A DNA stretch of 64,000 bases, taken from NCBI RefSeq assembly GCF_022601975.1, contig NZ_JAKVIR010000003.1:1-64000 (forward strand), given 5' to 3'. The notes beneath the pieces are model-generated. The model was given only the letters and a program-made list of their open reading frames with translations. It was not told where the DNA came from and did not search any database. How positions within the stretch are numbered: the stretch's first letter is position 1; the number at the start of each line of letters is the position of its first letter. Shown here one piece after another: positions 42,487-52,020 of this stretch. The position numbers were made by a program, and so were the translations under genes. Source of the DNA: Pontibacter sp. E15-1 (GTDB lineage: Bacteria; Bacteroidota; Bacteroidia; Cytophagales; Hymenobacteraceae).

Positions 42487-44319
42487 CTATAACTGCAGCC
42501 CCGCCTTCATGGCCTCGCGGCGTTGCTGTGCCTCCAGAATATCCTCCGGCTCGCCTGTCGGGATAGCCTGCAACAGCGCGCGGGTATACGCCTGCTGCGG
42601 GTTTTGGAAGAGCTGCTCCGGCGTGCCGCTTTCCACGATCTGGCCTTTGCTCATCACCAGGATGCGGTCCGACATGTACTTGGCCACCGATAGGTCGTGG
42701 GTGATGAAGATATACGTCATCTGAAACTCCTGCTTCAGTTGGTTCAGCAGGTTCAGTACCTGCGCCTGCACCGACACATCGAGCGCCGACACCGACTCAT
42801 CGCAAATGATGCATTTTGGCTGTAGCGCCAGCGCACGCGCAATACTGATACGCTGCCGCTGCCCACCCGAGAACTCATGTGGATAACGCTGGAAGTGCTC
42901 CGGCAGAAGTCGCACCTTTTCAAGCAGTTCCATTACTTTTATACGACGCTCTTTGTTGCTGGCATGCAGGTTATGCACCTGCATGGGCTCCATGATAGCA
43001 TCGCCTACGGTATGCATCGGGTTCAGGGAAGCATACGGATCCTGGAAAATCATTTGGAAGTTACGGCGGCTTTTGCGCAGCGCTGATGCGCTCAGTTGGG
43101 CGATATCGCGGCCTTCAAACAGGATGCTGCCTTCCGTGGGTTCTACCAGGCGCAGCAACGCACGGCCCAGGGTGGTTTTGCCACACCCCGACTCGCCCAC
43201 CAAGCCGATGGTTTCGCCGGGCTGCACGCTAAAGCTCACGCCGTCTACGGCCTTCACATACTCGGTGGTCCGCCCGAAGAAGCCCTTCCGGATCGGGAAG
43301 TATACCTTCAGGTCTGTTACCTGCAGCAGCGGCGGGCTTTGGGCATTTTCCCTCTGCTGCTTCAGCGCCTCCACGGTGCCTATATAGCCGTTCACCACCT
43401 CTGCCAGCGACGGCTCGTACAGGCTCTTTTTCCTTTCGATGATGTTACCGGCTGCATCCTCCTCCATAAAATCTGATACGGTGGGCAACACGGATTGCGC
43501 CTTGGCCGACAGCTTCGGGCGGCAGGCCAGCAGGCCTTTGGTATAAGGGTGCTGCGGATTCGTGAAGATGTCCAGCACCGGGCCCTGCTCCACCAGCTTG
43601 CCTTTATACATCACCAGGATGCGGTCTGCGATCTCGGCCACTACCCCCAGATCGTGGGTGATGAACAGGACGGCTGTGTTCTCCTTCACGCGCAGCTCGT
43701 CTATCAGTTGCAGCATCCGCGCCTGCACCGTCACGTCCAGGGCGGTGGTGGGCTCGTCAGCAATCAGGATGCTGGGCTCGCAGGCCATCGCCATCGCGAT
43801 CATCACGCGCTGCTTCTGGCCCCCTGAGATCTCGTGTGGATAAGCGTCGTATATTTTCTCTGGCCGTGGCAACCTTGCCTTCTCAAAAAGCTGTATCGTG
43901 CGCTTTTTAGCCTCTTTTTTGGATAAACTGGTATGGAGCAGCAATACTTCGGCCACTTGTTTTCCACAGGTATACACCGGGTTCAGCGACGACATGGGCT
44001 CCTGGAAAATCATACTGATCTCGTTGCCGCGCAGCCGCCGCATCTGCTTTTCGGGTAATTGCAACAGGTCTACCTGCCCCAGTTTTCCTGACTGAAACAG
44101 CGCCTCGCCTCCCGCTATCTTCCCAGGCGGGGTGTTAATCAGCCGCATCAGCGACAGCGCCGTGACCGACTTGCCAGAGCCCGACTCTCCCACAATGGCC
44201 ACCGTCTCGCCCGGGTATACCTCAAACGAAACCCTGTCCACGGCTGTGGTGGTGCCGCGGTGCGTCGAGAAGACGGTCTTTAAATCGCTGACCTGAAGAA
44301 TGGGTTTTGAAGTAGCCAA
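42487..44319 (-). CDS. Oligopeptide ABC transporter ATPase, fused double domain (DppD-DppF type)
   Basis: A 610-residue protein made of two full ATPase domains. Domain one, about residues 5-275: Walker A IVGESGSGKSVTALSLM, signature ISGGQKQRVMIAMAMA, Walker B SILIADEPTTALD. Domain two, about 325-595: LVGESGCGKTTLGRALL, FSGGQRQRISIARALA, KCIICDESVSALDVSVQ. The oligopeptide-permease linker regions lie after each domain (PYTKGLLACRPKL, AYTRALLQAIP). The layout is that of YejF/GsiA, feeding di- or oligopeptide import. The permeases and binding protein are not adjacent. Domain two reads DES where most members have DEP; this substitution occurs in DppF relatives. Confidence 0.92.
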   Translation of the reverse strand: MATSKPILQVSDLKTVFSTHRGTTTAVDRVSFEVYPGETVAIVGESGSGKSVTALSLMRLINTPPGKIAGGEALFQSGKLGQVDLLQLPEKQMRRLRGNEISMIFQEPMSSLNPVYTCGKQVAEVLLLHTSLSKKEAKKRTIQLFEKARLPRPEKIYDAYPHEISGGQKQRVMIAMAMACEPSILIADEPTTALDVTVQARMLQLIDELRVKENTAVLFITHDLGVVAEIADRILVMYKGKLVEQGPVLDIFTNPQHPYTKGLLACRPKLSAKAQSVLPTVSDFMEEDAAGNIIERKKSLYEPSLAEVVNGYIGTVEALKQQRENAQSPPLLQVTDLKVYFPIRKGFFGRTTEYVKAVDGVSFSVQPGETIGLVGESGCGKTTLGRALLRLVEPTEGSILFEGRDIAQLSASALRKSRRNFQMIFQDPYASLNPMHTVGDAIMEPMQVHNLHASNKERRIKVMELLEKVRLLPEHFQRYPHEFSGGQRQRISIARALALQPKCIICDESVSALDVSVQAQVLNLLNQLKQEFQMTYIFITHDLSVAKYMSDRILVMSKGQIVESGTPEQLFQNPQQAYTRALLQAIPTGEPEDILEAQQRREAMKAGLQL

Positions 44320-44529
44320 GGATGATCTAGGTTTATGCTCTGAGTAAAAATAAGGGTTTTTAGATGATAGTGAATCTTTTGGTGCTGATTGTTCAAGGAA
44401 ACAACGGCATCTATACCTTTATCCCTGAAAAACTATGTTGGCAACCAGGCATTTAAAGGCTTCCCTCAGAATTTGTTAAGCTAATCTCAAGTCGTTAAAT
44501 TTATGTTTCACCATCTGTTACATCGAACT

Positions 44530-45135
44530 ATGACCAAAACCATCATCTTCGACCTGGGTGCCGTGCTCATCGACTGGAACCCGCACTACCTATACCGTAA
44601 TTTGTTTAAGGAAGAGGCCGAGATGCTGCACTTCCTGGAGAATATTTGCACCCCCGACTGGAACGAGGAGCAGGATGCGGGACGGCCCCTGCACGAGGCG
44701 ACAACCTACCTGGTGGAAAAGCACCCCGAGCACGAGGAGCATATCCGCGCGTTTTATGGCCGTTGGGACGAGATGCTGGGTGGCGCCATTGAGGGCACGG
44801 TGGAGATCTTCAGGGAGCTGAAGGAAAGCGGCAGGTATAACCTGTATGCCCTCACCAACTGGTCGGCGGAAACGTTTCCGATTGCGCAGGAGCGGTTCGA
44901 GTTTCTGGGTTGGTTTGATGGCACGGTAGTGTCTGGTGCGGAGAAAGACCGTAAGCCATTCGACAGCTTTTACCATACCCTGCTGAAGCGGTATGAGGTA
45001 CACCCTTCGGAGGCGTTGTTTATCGACGACAACCTGCGCAATGTCAAAGCGGCCGAGCAACTGGGCATCGCGTCTATCCACTTCACCACGCCCGAGGCAT
45101 TGCGGGAGGAGTTGAAGAAGCGAGCAGTTCTATAG
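44530..45135 (+). CDS. HAD-family hydrolase (YihX-like phosphatase)
   Basis: A 201-residue haloacid-dehalogenase-superfamily protein. Motif I is IIFDLGAVLIDWNP, with the nucleophile Asp and with Gly in place of the second Asp, as in the YihX and dehalogenase-like subgroups. Motif II is YALTNWSAETF, motif III lies around EKDRKPFDSFY and motif IV is ALFIDDNLRNVKAAEQLG. A helical cap (ENICTPDWNEEQDAGRP) sits after motif I. Sugar-phosphate phosphatase activity is likely but the substrate is unknown. Start at ATG 44530. It is divergent from the ABC ATPase gene. Confidence 0.88.
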   Translation: MTKTIIFDLGAVLIDWNPHYLYRNLFKEEAEMLHFLENICTPDWNEEQDAGRPLHEATTYLVEKHPEHEEHIRAFYGRWDEMLGGAIEGTVEIFRELKESGRYNLYALTNWSAETFPIAQERFEFLGWFDGTVVSGAEKDRKPFDSFYHTLLKRYEVHPSEALFIDDNLRNVKAAEQLGIASIHFTTPEALREELKKRAVL

Positions 45136-45148
45136 CTAACGCCAAACC

Positions 45149-45260
45149 GACCTCACAGTGTCTGGAAGACCTGTGAGTGTCTTGCTGGTGTTGAGCGTCT
45201 CGCCGGTTTATCGCTTTTACTCACCAGACACTCACAGGTTTTGCAAACACTGTGAGGTCT
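45149..45260. repeat. Palindromic element with CCTCACAGTGT ends
   Basis: Arms 45149-45182 and 45226-45260 are imperfect 34-bp inverted repeats, each containing CTCACAGTGT and CTGTGAGTGTCT words. It lies between the HAD and lspA genes, which converge, so it may also terminate transcription. Confidence 0.68.
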
Positions 45261-45298
45261 TATTTGATTGAGTGAGCCCCTGTTTAAGTAGGTTTTGT

Positions 45299-45928
45299 TT
45301 ATATCCCTTTCTCCTGTTCCAGCATGCTGGTATGGGCTACGTGCGCGCCGTCATGCTCCCCGAAGAAGCGTTTCTGGTTGAACAGGATCAGCAGTACGCC
45401 TACAAAGATGGCAGAGTCGGCCACGTTGAAGATGGGCCACAGAGACATGGGGCGGCCGCCCATAATCGGTACCCAGTTCGGGATGATGCCTTCCCATATA
45501 TCCACATAAAACATATCGATCACCTGGCCATGGAACCAGGGTGTGGTTGCGCCATACGGGGCATTGTCGAACCAGACGCCGTAGAAGGTGCTGTCGATCA
45601 GGTTTCCGATGGCTCCGCCCAGGATCAGGGCAATGCACCAGATGAGGCCTTTGGGGGCGCGGTGCTTCACGAGGTAGTATAAGTAGTAACCAATACCGAA
45701 CATGGCCACCAAACGGAAGAGGGTCAGGATAAGCTTGCCGTAATCAGAGCCGAGCTCCACGCCAAAAGCCATACCTGGGTTGAGGGTATAATGCAGTTTC
45801 AGCCAGTCACCGACCAACTGTATTTCGCCGGGCAGCCCCATTTCCATGTTGTAGTGCACGATTAGCTTCACAGCCTGGTCCACTAGGATAACGGCAAACG
45901 CGGTGAGGTAATATTTCCAATATTTCAT
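45299..45928 (-). CDS. lspA: Prolipoprotein signal peptidase (signal peptidase II)
   Basis: LspA cuts the signal from diacylglyceryl-modified prolipoproteins in the inner membrane. The 209-residue protein has four helices (YYLTAFAVILVDQAVKLIVHYN, LTLFRLVAMFGIGYYLYYLV, LIWCIALILGGAIGNLID, FVGVLLILFNQKRFF). The catalytic Asp pair lies in GGAIGNLIDSTFYGVWFDN and WPIFNVADSAIFVG. The periplasmic loop between them is longer than in E. coli, as usual in Bacteroidota. The window encodes several lipoproteins that need this enzyme. It follows ileS in the same direction, a frequent pairing. Confidence 0.94.
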   Translation of the reverse strand: MKYWKYYLTAFAVILVDQAVKLIVHYNMEMGLPGEIQLVGDWLKLHYTLNPGMAFGVELGSDYGKLILTLFRLVAMFGIGYYLYYLVKHRAPKGLIWCIALILGGAIGNLIDSTFYGVWFDNAPYGATTPWFHGQVIDMFYVDIWEGIIPNWVPIMGGRPMSLWPIFNVADSAIFVGVLLILFNQKRFFGEHDGAHVAHTSMLEQEKGI

Positions 45929-45992
45929 ATATGATTTTTAAACAGCGGCCTTACAAAACCGTGCGCAGCTGCGGGACACCCGTGAAAGTATA

Positions 45993-46023
45993 AAAGCACC
46001 GGAAAGGATGTTCCCGGTGCTTT
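45993..46023 (-). terminator. Rho-independent terminator after ileS
   Basis: Stem AAAGCACCGG/CCGGTGCTTT with an 11-base loop, 6 bp past the ileS stop on the minus strand, with a short T-run. It separates ileS from lspA. Confidence 0.75.
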
Positions 46024-46028
46024 CTGAT

Positions 46029-49000
46029 TTAGAAAACAGTGCTCTCCACTGTCTGTATGCGAATGAACACTTTATACTCGTCGATATCCAGCAAGGTCGC
46101 GTCCGGCAACTCATCTACCACGTCCAGCTTTTGGGCCTGCGTTTCGGCACAGATATAGGCACTGTAGTTTTCTACGGCGGCGTTCACCTCGGCCTCCCCG
46201 CGCTGCAGCGTGATGTTGATTTTGTCCTGCACTTCCAGGTTGCTGTCCTTGCGGAGGTTCTGGATGCGGTTGACCAGATCGCGGGCAATGCCCTCCTGCT
46301 TCAGCGCGTCTGTCAGGGTGATATCCAGCGCCACGGTCAGTTTGCCTTCGCTGGCCACCAGCCAGCCCGGGATGTCCTCCGAGGAGATTTCCACGTCGTC
46401 CGGTGTCAGCACAGCGGTTTCGTCGTCTGTCAGCATGATCTCAAAGCCTCCTTCGCGCTCGAGGTGCGCAATGTCGTTCTGGTCCATCTGCTGCACAGCG
46501 GCGGCCACCAGCTTCATCTTCGGTCCGAATACCTGGCCCAGCTTCTTAAAGTTCGGCTTGATTTTCTTCACCAGGATATCGGAGGTGTCGTCGATATACT
46601 CCACGGCCTTCACGTTCACCTCGCTCATGATCAGGTCTTCCACGGCCTGTATCTGCTGTTTGGTGTGCTCGTTCAGCACCGGGATCAGGATGCGCTGCAG
46701 CGGCTGGCGCACTTTGATCATCTCCTTCTTGCGCAGCGAGTGCACCAGCGATGATACGGTTTGTGCCAGTTGCATGCGTTCTTCCAGGTCCTTGTCAATC
46801 GCGCCATCCGCCACTTTCGGGAAGTTAGCCAGATGCACAGACTCTACTTTGTTCTTGTTGCTCACACCGTTCAGGTCGCGGAACAGTTGCTCGGCGTAGA
46901 ACGGCGCGATCGGCGAGATCAGCTTGGCGATAGTTTCCAGGCAGGTATAAAGTGTCTGGTAAGCGGCCGTCTTGTCTTCGTTGTACTCGCCTTTCCAGAA
47001 ACGTTTGCGGTTCAGGCGCACATACCAGTTGCTCATGTCGTCCACCACAAAATCCTGGATGGCGCGGGCCGCTTTGGTCGGGTCGTAATCGGCCAGGTAG
47101 CCGTCAACCTCCTGCACCAGCGTGTTTAGCTTCGAGATGATCCAGCGGTCGCTTTCTGTTCTTCTCTCCAGCGGCACATCAGCCTCGGCATAGGTAAACT
47201 TGTCGAGGTTGGCGTAAAGCGCGAAGAAAGAGTAGGTGTTCTGCAGCGTGCCGAAGAAACGGCGCTGCGTCTCCACCACGCCCTCCGGATTAAACTTCAG
47301 GTTGTCCCAGGGCGGCGCGTTCGCGATCATATACCAGCGCACTGCATCCGGGCCATACTGGTTGATCATCTCGAACGGGTCAATGGCGTTGCCGAGGCGC
47401 TTGCTCATCTTGTTGCCGTTCTTGTCGAGCACCAGTCCGTTGGCGATCACGTTTTTGTAGGCCACGCTGTCCTCCAGCATCACAGCCAGGGCGTGCAGCG
47501 TAAAGAACCAGCCGCGTGTCTGGTCCACTCCCTCCGCGATGTAGTCGGCCGGGAAGTTTGCCTCGAACTTTTTCTTGTTCTCCAACGGGTAATGCCACTG
47601 TGCATAAGGCATAGCGCCTGAGTCGAACCATACGTCGATCAGGTCTAACTCTCTGCGCATTGGCTTGCCTGAGGGGCTTTCCAGTATAATGTTATCCACA
47701 TACGGGCGGTGCAGGTCTTTCACCTCCACCGCGGCGTCCATCAGGCCTGCTTCCACCGCTTTGTCGATCTCCTCGGTCAGTTGCGCGATGGAGCCGATGC
47801 AGATTTCCTCGTCGCCGTCCTCGGTGCGCCAGATAGGCAGCGGTGTTCCCCAGTAGCGCGAGCGTGACAGGTTCCAGTCCACGAGGTTCTCCAGCCAGTT
47901 ACCGAAACGGCCCGTGCCGGTAGACTCGGGCTTCCAGTTGATGGTCTTGTTCAGCTCGATCAGCCTGTCTTTTACGGCCGTGGTTTTGATGAACCAGCTA
48001 TCCAGCGGGTAGTATAAAACGGGCTTGTCCGTGCGCCAGCAGTGCGGGTAGGTGTGCTCGTATTTCTCTACCTTAAAGGCTTTGTTCTCTTCTTTCAGCT
48101 TGATGGCGATCTTCACGTCCGTCGGCTTGTAATCCGGGGCCGACTCGTCCTCGCCGGTATAGTTCTTCACGTACATGCCGGCAAAGTCTGTGATGTCGCT
48201 CACAAAACGGCCCTGCTTGTCCACGATTGGAACCTGCTTGCCGTTCTCGTCGGTCACCATCAGGGCCGGAATGTCGTTTTGCGCGGCTACTTTAAAGTCA
48301 TCGGCACCGAAGGTCGGTGAGATGTGCACGATACCTGTACCGTCCTCTGTCGTCACGAAATCGCCCACGATCACGCGGAAAGCTGGTTTGTCCGGCTGCA
48401 CGTAGGGCATCAGTTGGTGATACTCCACGCCTGCCAGGTCGCTGCCTCTGAATTCCTCCATCACTTTGAATGGGATCAGCTTGTCGCCCGGCTTGTAATC
48501 GGCCAGCGCCAGGTCAGCAGCCTTCGGATTGAAGTAGCGGCTCACCAGGTCCTTGCCCACGATTACCGAGATCGGCTCGAAGGTATACGGGTTGAAGGAT
48601 TTCACCTTCACATACTTGATGCCCTTGCCCACGGCCAGCGCGGTGTTGGCAGGGAGCGTCCAGGGGGTTGTCGTCCAGGCCAGGAAGTATACCTTCTCCT
48701 CCTCGTTCTCGAAGAGGAACATGTTGCGGGTGATTTTCTTCACCTCGAACTGCGCCACAATGGTTGTGTCCTTCACCATCTGATAGCAGCCCGGCTGGTT
48801 CAGCTCGTGCGAGCTCAAACCCGTGCCCGCTCCCGGAGAGTATGGCTGGATGGTATAACCCTTGTACAAAAAGCCTTTGTCGTAGAGGCGCTTCAACAGA
48901 GCCCAGCAAGACTCGATGTACTCGTTCTCGAAGGTGATGTAGGGGTTGTCCAGGTCTACCCAGTAGCCCATTTTCTCGGTCAGGTCGTCCCACTGGTGCT

Positions 49001-49385
49001 TGAAACGCATCACCGTTTCGCGGCAGCGCTGGTTATACTCCTCCACCGAGATGGTCTTGCCGATATCCTCTTTCGTGATGCCGAGCTCTTTCTCTACCTG
49101 CAGCTCGATGGGCAAACCGTGGGTGTCCCAGCCGCCTTTGCGGTTTACCTGGTAGCCTTTCAGGGTCTTGTAGCGGCAGAAAATATCCTTCACGGCGCGG
49201 GCCATCACGTGATGGATACCCGGCTTTCCGTTGGCAGACGGCGGTCCTTCGTAGAACACGAAGTTCTCATGGCCATTGCGCGTCGACACCGATTTCTCAA
49301 AGATGTTGTTCTGCTTCCAGAACTCCAGTACTTCCTCGCCTACTTTGGCGTAGTTCAGGTTTTTATACTCGTTGTACTTTACCAT
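46029..49385 (-). CDS. ileS: Isoleucyl-tRNA synthetase with GxHH signature
   Basis: A 1118-residue class I synthetase that charges tRNA-Ile. The catalytic core is split by a CP1 editing domain. The KMSKR loop is normal (GNKMSKRLGNAIDP, about 660). The first signature is not HIGH: after PPSANGK the sequence is PGIHHVMARAVKD, that is G-x-H-H at about residues 56-59 (codons at 49209-49220). This swapped motif is known in some IleRS2-type enzymes and is associated with very strong resistance to mupirocin. The length also fits the IleRS2 type. The gene overlaps the 3' end of the RND transporter gene by 23 bp. Confidence 0.93.
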   Translation of the reverse strand: MVKYNEYKNLNYAKVGEEVLEFWKQNNIFEKSVSTRNGHENFVFYEGPPSANGKPGIHHVMARAVKDIFCRYKTLKGYQVNRKGGWDTHGLPIELQVEKELGITKEDIGKTISVEEYNQRCRETVMRFKHQWDDLTEKMGYWVDLDNPYITFENEYIESCWALLKRLYDKGFLYKGYTIQPYSPGAGTGLSSHELNQPGCYQMVKDTTIVAQFEVKKITRNMFLFENEEEKVYFLAWTTTPWTLPANTALAVGKGIKYVKVKSFNPYTFEPISVIVGKDLVSRYFNPKAADLALADYKPGDKLIPFKVMEEFRGSDLAGVEYHQLMPYVQPDKPAFRVIVGDFVTTEDGTGIVHISPTFGADDFKVAAQNDIPALMVTDENGKQVPIVDKQGRFVSDITDFAGMYVKNYTGEDESAPDYKPTDVKIAIKLKEENKAFKVEKYEHTYPHCWRTDKPVLYYPLDSWFIKTTAVKDRLIELNKTINWKPESTGTGRFGNWLENLVDWNLSRSRYWGTPLPIWRTEDGDEEICIGSIAQLTEEIDKAVEAGLMDAAVEVKDLHRPYVDNIILESPSGKPMRRELDLIDVWFDSGAMPYAQWHYPLENKKKFEANFPADYIAEGVDQTRGWFFTLHALAVMLEDSVAYKNVIANGLVLDKNGNKMSKRLGNAIDPFEMINQYGPDAVRWYMIANAPPWDNLKFNPEGVVETQRRFFGTLQNTYSFFALYANLDKFTYAEADVPLERRTESDRWIISKLNTLVQEVDGYLADYDPTKAARAIQDFVVDDMSNWYVRLNRKRFWKGEYNEDKTAAYQTLYTCLETIAKLISPIAPFYAEQLFRDLNGVSNKNKVESVHLANFPKVADGAIDKDLEERMQLAQTVSSLVHSLRKKEMIKVRQPLQRILIPVLNEHTKQQIQAVEDLIMSEVNVKAVEYIDDTSDILVKKIKPNFKKLGQVFGPKMKLVAAAVQQMDQNDIAHLEREGGFEIMLTDDETAVLTPDDVEISSEDIPGWLVASEGKLTVALDITLTDALKQEGIARDLVNRIQNLRKDSNLEVQDKINITLQRGEAEVNAAVENYSAYICAETQAQKLDVVDELPDATLLDIDEYKVFIRIQTVESTVF

Positions 49386-51864
49386 TTTCAGGTTCTTCTT
49401 GATCTAATTTAAGTCTGAGCTGCGCTAAATCCAGCTCCTCATCGTCTTCTTCAAAATATGCCTCGTCGATCTGCTCGATCAGGGCGTATGGGTCCCGCTC
49501 ATACTTGCCGCTGTCGAAACTCATTAGCAAGGTAGGCAAGATAATCAGGTTTGTAAATAAGGCAATCAATAAACTCACCGACATCAGCACGCCCAGCGCC
49601 TTTGTGCCGCCAAATTCGGAGAAAGCGAAGATCACAAACCCGAAAAACAGGATGATGGAGGTATAAATCATACTGGTGCCCGCCTCTTCTAAACTGCTCG
49701 TGATGGCCCGGCTTACGTTAAAGCCGTTGTGCAGCAACTCGTGCCGGTACTTGGCCAGGAAGTGAATCGAGTCGTCGATGGCGATGCCCAGCGCGATACT
49801 GAAGATAAGCGCGGTGCTTGGCTTCAGCGGAATGTTGAAAAAGCCCATCAACCCACCCGCGATCAGCAGCGGGATCATGTTCGGAATCAGCGAGATGACC
49901 ACCACCCGGATAGACTTAAACAACAAAGCGATGGTGATCGTTACCAACACAAACGCTAAAAGCAGGCTGGAGCGCAGGTTGTCGATCAGGTACTGGTTGC
50001 CTTTGATGAACAGCAGCGTGGTTCCGGTCAGGCTCACGGAGGTTTCGCTGCCGGTGTCGTCGCGAATGAACTTCATGCTGTTGCCCACTTCCTCTATCCG
50101 CACGCCCTCCCCGCCATATATCTCGGCCAATTGTGGCTTTATTTTCTTCAGGAGCAGCGTATCCAGTTCCCGGGAGCCCACATCGGCCACTTTAAGCGAG
50201 ATGCGCGCGCGCTGCCCGGTGCTGTCCACGAAGGAGCGCAGCAGGCGCTGGCTCACGCCCTCGTCCTGCTTGGCCAGGTAGCTGAAGATGAAGTTTCGCT
50301 CAGTATTGTCGGGCAGGCGGTAGGAGTTCGGGTCTCCCTCGTAAAATGCCTGCGTGGCTGTCTTTACCAATCCCACCACCGAAATCGGGGCAGATAATAT
50401 GGGCTGCGTGCGCAGGAAATCCTCCAGCTCTGCCAGCTTGCGCAGGTTTGGCAGGCGCATCACGCCCTGCTTTATACCTGTATCCACGATTACCTCCAGC
50501 GGCATCACCCCGTTGAAGTGCTGCTCAAAAAAGGCCAGGTCGGCGTTCACGCTGCTTTCCTCGGGCAGGTCATCCACCATGTAGGAGATCGTCTTCACTT
50601 TGTAGATACCCCAGAACGACAAGGCCAGCACCAGCGTCAGGAAAAAGTACACGATGTGGCGTTTGTGGTGCACCACGTAATCGAAGAACTCCAGCAGCTT
50701 GTTCAAGGGCTTGGCATCGAGATGGCGCAGCTGCCGCTCGGTGGGCGGCGGCAGGTAGGAGAAAATGGCCGGCACCAGGATCATGCTGATCAGGAAGGTG
50801 ACGAAGATGTTGATGGCCGCCACTACTCCAAACTCATACAGAATGGCGATGTGCGTAAACGTGAACACGATAAAACCGATAGCCGTGGTCGTATTGTTGA
50901 CCAGGTTCACCAGCCCTATTTTGCTGATAACGCGGGATAGCGCCAGTATTTTGTTGCCGTGCCGACGGTAATCGAGGTGGTAGCGCGCCAGCAGGTAGGT
51001 GGAGTTGGGTATACCGATCACCACGATGATGGAAGGTATAAGCCCGGTCAGGAGTGAGATTTTAAAGCCCAGCAGCGAGATCGTGCCCATCACCCAGATC
51101 ACGACTACACTGATGACCACGATGGGTATAAGCACGGCGTAGAAAGAGCGGAAGAAAAGGAATAATGAAACGGCCGTTACCAGCAGCGCCAGCACCAGGA
51201 ACAGCTTCATCTCCGCCGCCACCTTTGTGGTCATGACGGAGCGCACGAACGGCAGTCCGGCGTAATGCAGCTTGATTTTGGTTGATTTCGAAAAGGCCTC
51301 GGTATGTGCCAGGATGTCGTCCATCACACCGATGCGGCGGGCTGAGTTGAGATAAGCCGCGTCCATGGTGACCGCCAGCAGCGTCGCGCCGGTTTTGTTG
51401 TTGATGATCTGGCCATCGTAAAAGCCCTGCTCCTTCACTACCTGCACCAGGCTATCCAGTTGCGGCTGCGACTTTGGAAAAGGCTGGAATATATTTCGTG
51501 TGATGAATTTGCGGGCGGCAGTGTCTTTTACGACCTGCACCAGGTTTGGCAGCGCGATGACGGCTTTTACGCCTTCCACCGTCTTCAATTCCTTGGTCAG
51601 TTCATCCAGCGCCCGGAAGTTCTCGAGCTGGTAGATACTTTTATCCTGCATACCCACCACCAGCACATTGCCATCCTCGCCAAAGGTCTCCTTAAAGCGG
51701 GTGAAGTACATCATGTCCGGGTCGTCCAGGCTCACCACGTTGGCGAAATCATACGACATCTCCACGTCTTTGGCCTGATAGGCCATAAACGAAGTGAGCA
51801 CGGCCAAGAGCAAGATGAGTCTCAGCCTGTTTTTGATGATAAAAATGGCAATCCTATTCCACAT
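49363..51864 (-). CDS. RND/MMPL-family transporter
   Basis: An 833-residue protein with the duplicated six-helix RND fold. TM1 is near the start (IKNRLRLILLLAVLTSFMAYQ). A first large periplasmic loop (about 40-205) leads to helices 2-6 (LFLVLALLVTAVSLFLFFRS, SLLTGLIPSIIVVIGIPNSTYLLARY). A second loop (about 430-610) precedes helices 8-12 (SLLLAFVLVTITIALLF, SIALGIAIDDSIHFLAKYRHELL). The GIAIDDSIH motif resembles the proton-relay Asp pair of MMPL/SSD proteins. It likely exports lipids or hopanoids; substrate unknown. A TACCTTTG promoter box lies 17 bp upstream. The stop codon lies within ileS. Confidence 0.9.
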   Translation of the reverse strand: MWNRIAIFIIKNRLRLILLLAVLTSFMAYQAKDVEMSYDFANVVSLDDPDMMYFTRFKETFGEDGNVLVVGMQDKSIYQLENFRALDELTKELKTVEGVKAVIALPNLVQVVKDTAARKFITRNIFQPFPKSQPQLDSLVQVVKEQGFYDGQIINNKTGATLLAVTMDAAYLNSARRIGVMDDILAHTEAFSKSTKIKLHYAGLPFVRSVMTTKVAAEMKLFLVLALLVTAVSLFLFFRSFYAVLIPIVVISVVVIWVMGTISLLGFKISLLTGLIPSIIVVIGIPNSTYLLARYHLDYRRHGNKILALSRVISKIGLVNLVNNTTTAIGFIVFTFTHIAILYEFGVVAAINIFVTFLISMILVPAIFSYLPPPTERQLRHLDAKPLNKLLEFFDYVVHHKRHIVYFFLTLVLALSFWGIYKVKTISYMVDDLPEESSVNADLAFFEQHFNGVMPLEVIVDTGIKQGVMRLPNLRKLAELEDFLRTQPILSAPISVVGLVKTATQAFYEGDPNSYRLPDNTERNFIFSYLAKQDEGVSQRLLRSFVDSTGQRARISLKVADVGSRELDTLLLKKIKPQLAEIYGGEGVRIEEVGNSMKFIRDDTGSETSVSLTGTTLLFIKGNQYLIDNLRSSLLLAFVLVTITIALLFKSIRVVVISLIPNMIPLLIAGGLMGFFNIPLKPSTALIFSIALGIAIDDSIHFLAKYRHELLHNGFNVSRAITSSLEEAGTSMIYTSIILFFGFVIFAFSEFGGTKALGVLMSVSLLIALFTNLIILPTLLMSFDSGKYERDPYALIEQIDEAYFEEDDEELDLAQLRLKLDQEEPENGKVQRV

Positions 51865-51881
51865 GGTCAGCTACAATTCGG

Positions 51882-51889
51882 CAAAGGTA
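51882..51889 (-). promoter_or_regulatory. Candidate promoter -7 box (TACCTTTG) for the RND gene and ileS
   Basis: Minus-strand match to TAnnTTTG, 17 bp before the start codon of the RND gene; a -33 box is not clear. Confidence 0.45.
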
Positions 51890-51970
51890 GGCAATTTTGC
51901 TTATTTCTGCGGCTAACAATCATGGCACGTGGCCCTAAGCCATGCTTGAGAAGTCTCCGTACGAAGCACA

Positions 51971-51995
51971 AAAAAAGCCTCAGCAAAACTGAGGC
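51971..51995 (-). terminator. Rho-independent terminator after the 54-residue gene
   Basis: Perfect 7-bp stem GCCTCAG/CTGAGGC; reading on the minus strand it runs into seven or more T. It is 26 bp past the stop of the small gene, which supports that gene as a transcribed unit. Confidence 0.75.
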
Positions 51996-52020
51996 TGGCA
52001 ATAGTATCCTGTGCAGCGGC

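Noticed and set aside
47690..47700. An exact TTATCCACA DnaA box
   Set aside because: It lies inside the ileS coding sequence without companions, so it is most likely chance.
48324..49412. A 362-codon plus-strand open frame
   Set aside because: Antisense to ileS; Leu/His/Val-rich composition typical of shadow frames in GC-rich genes.
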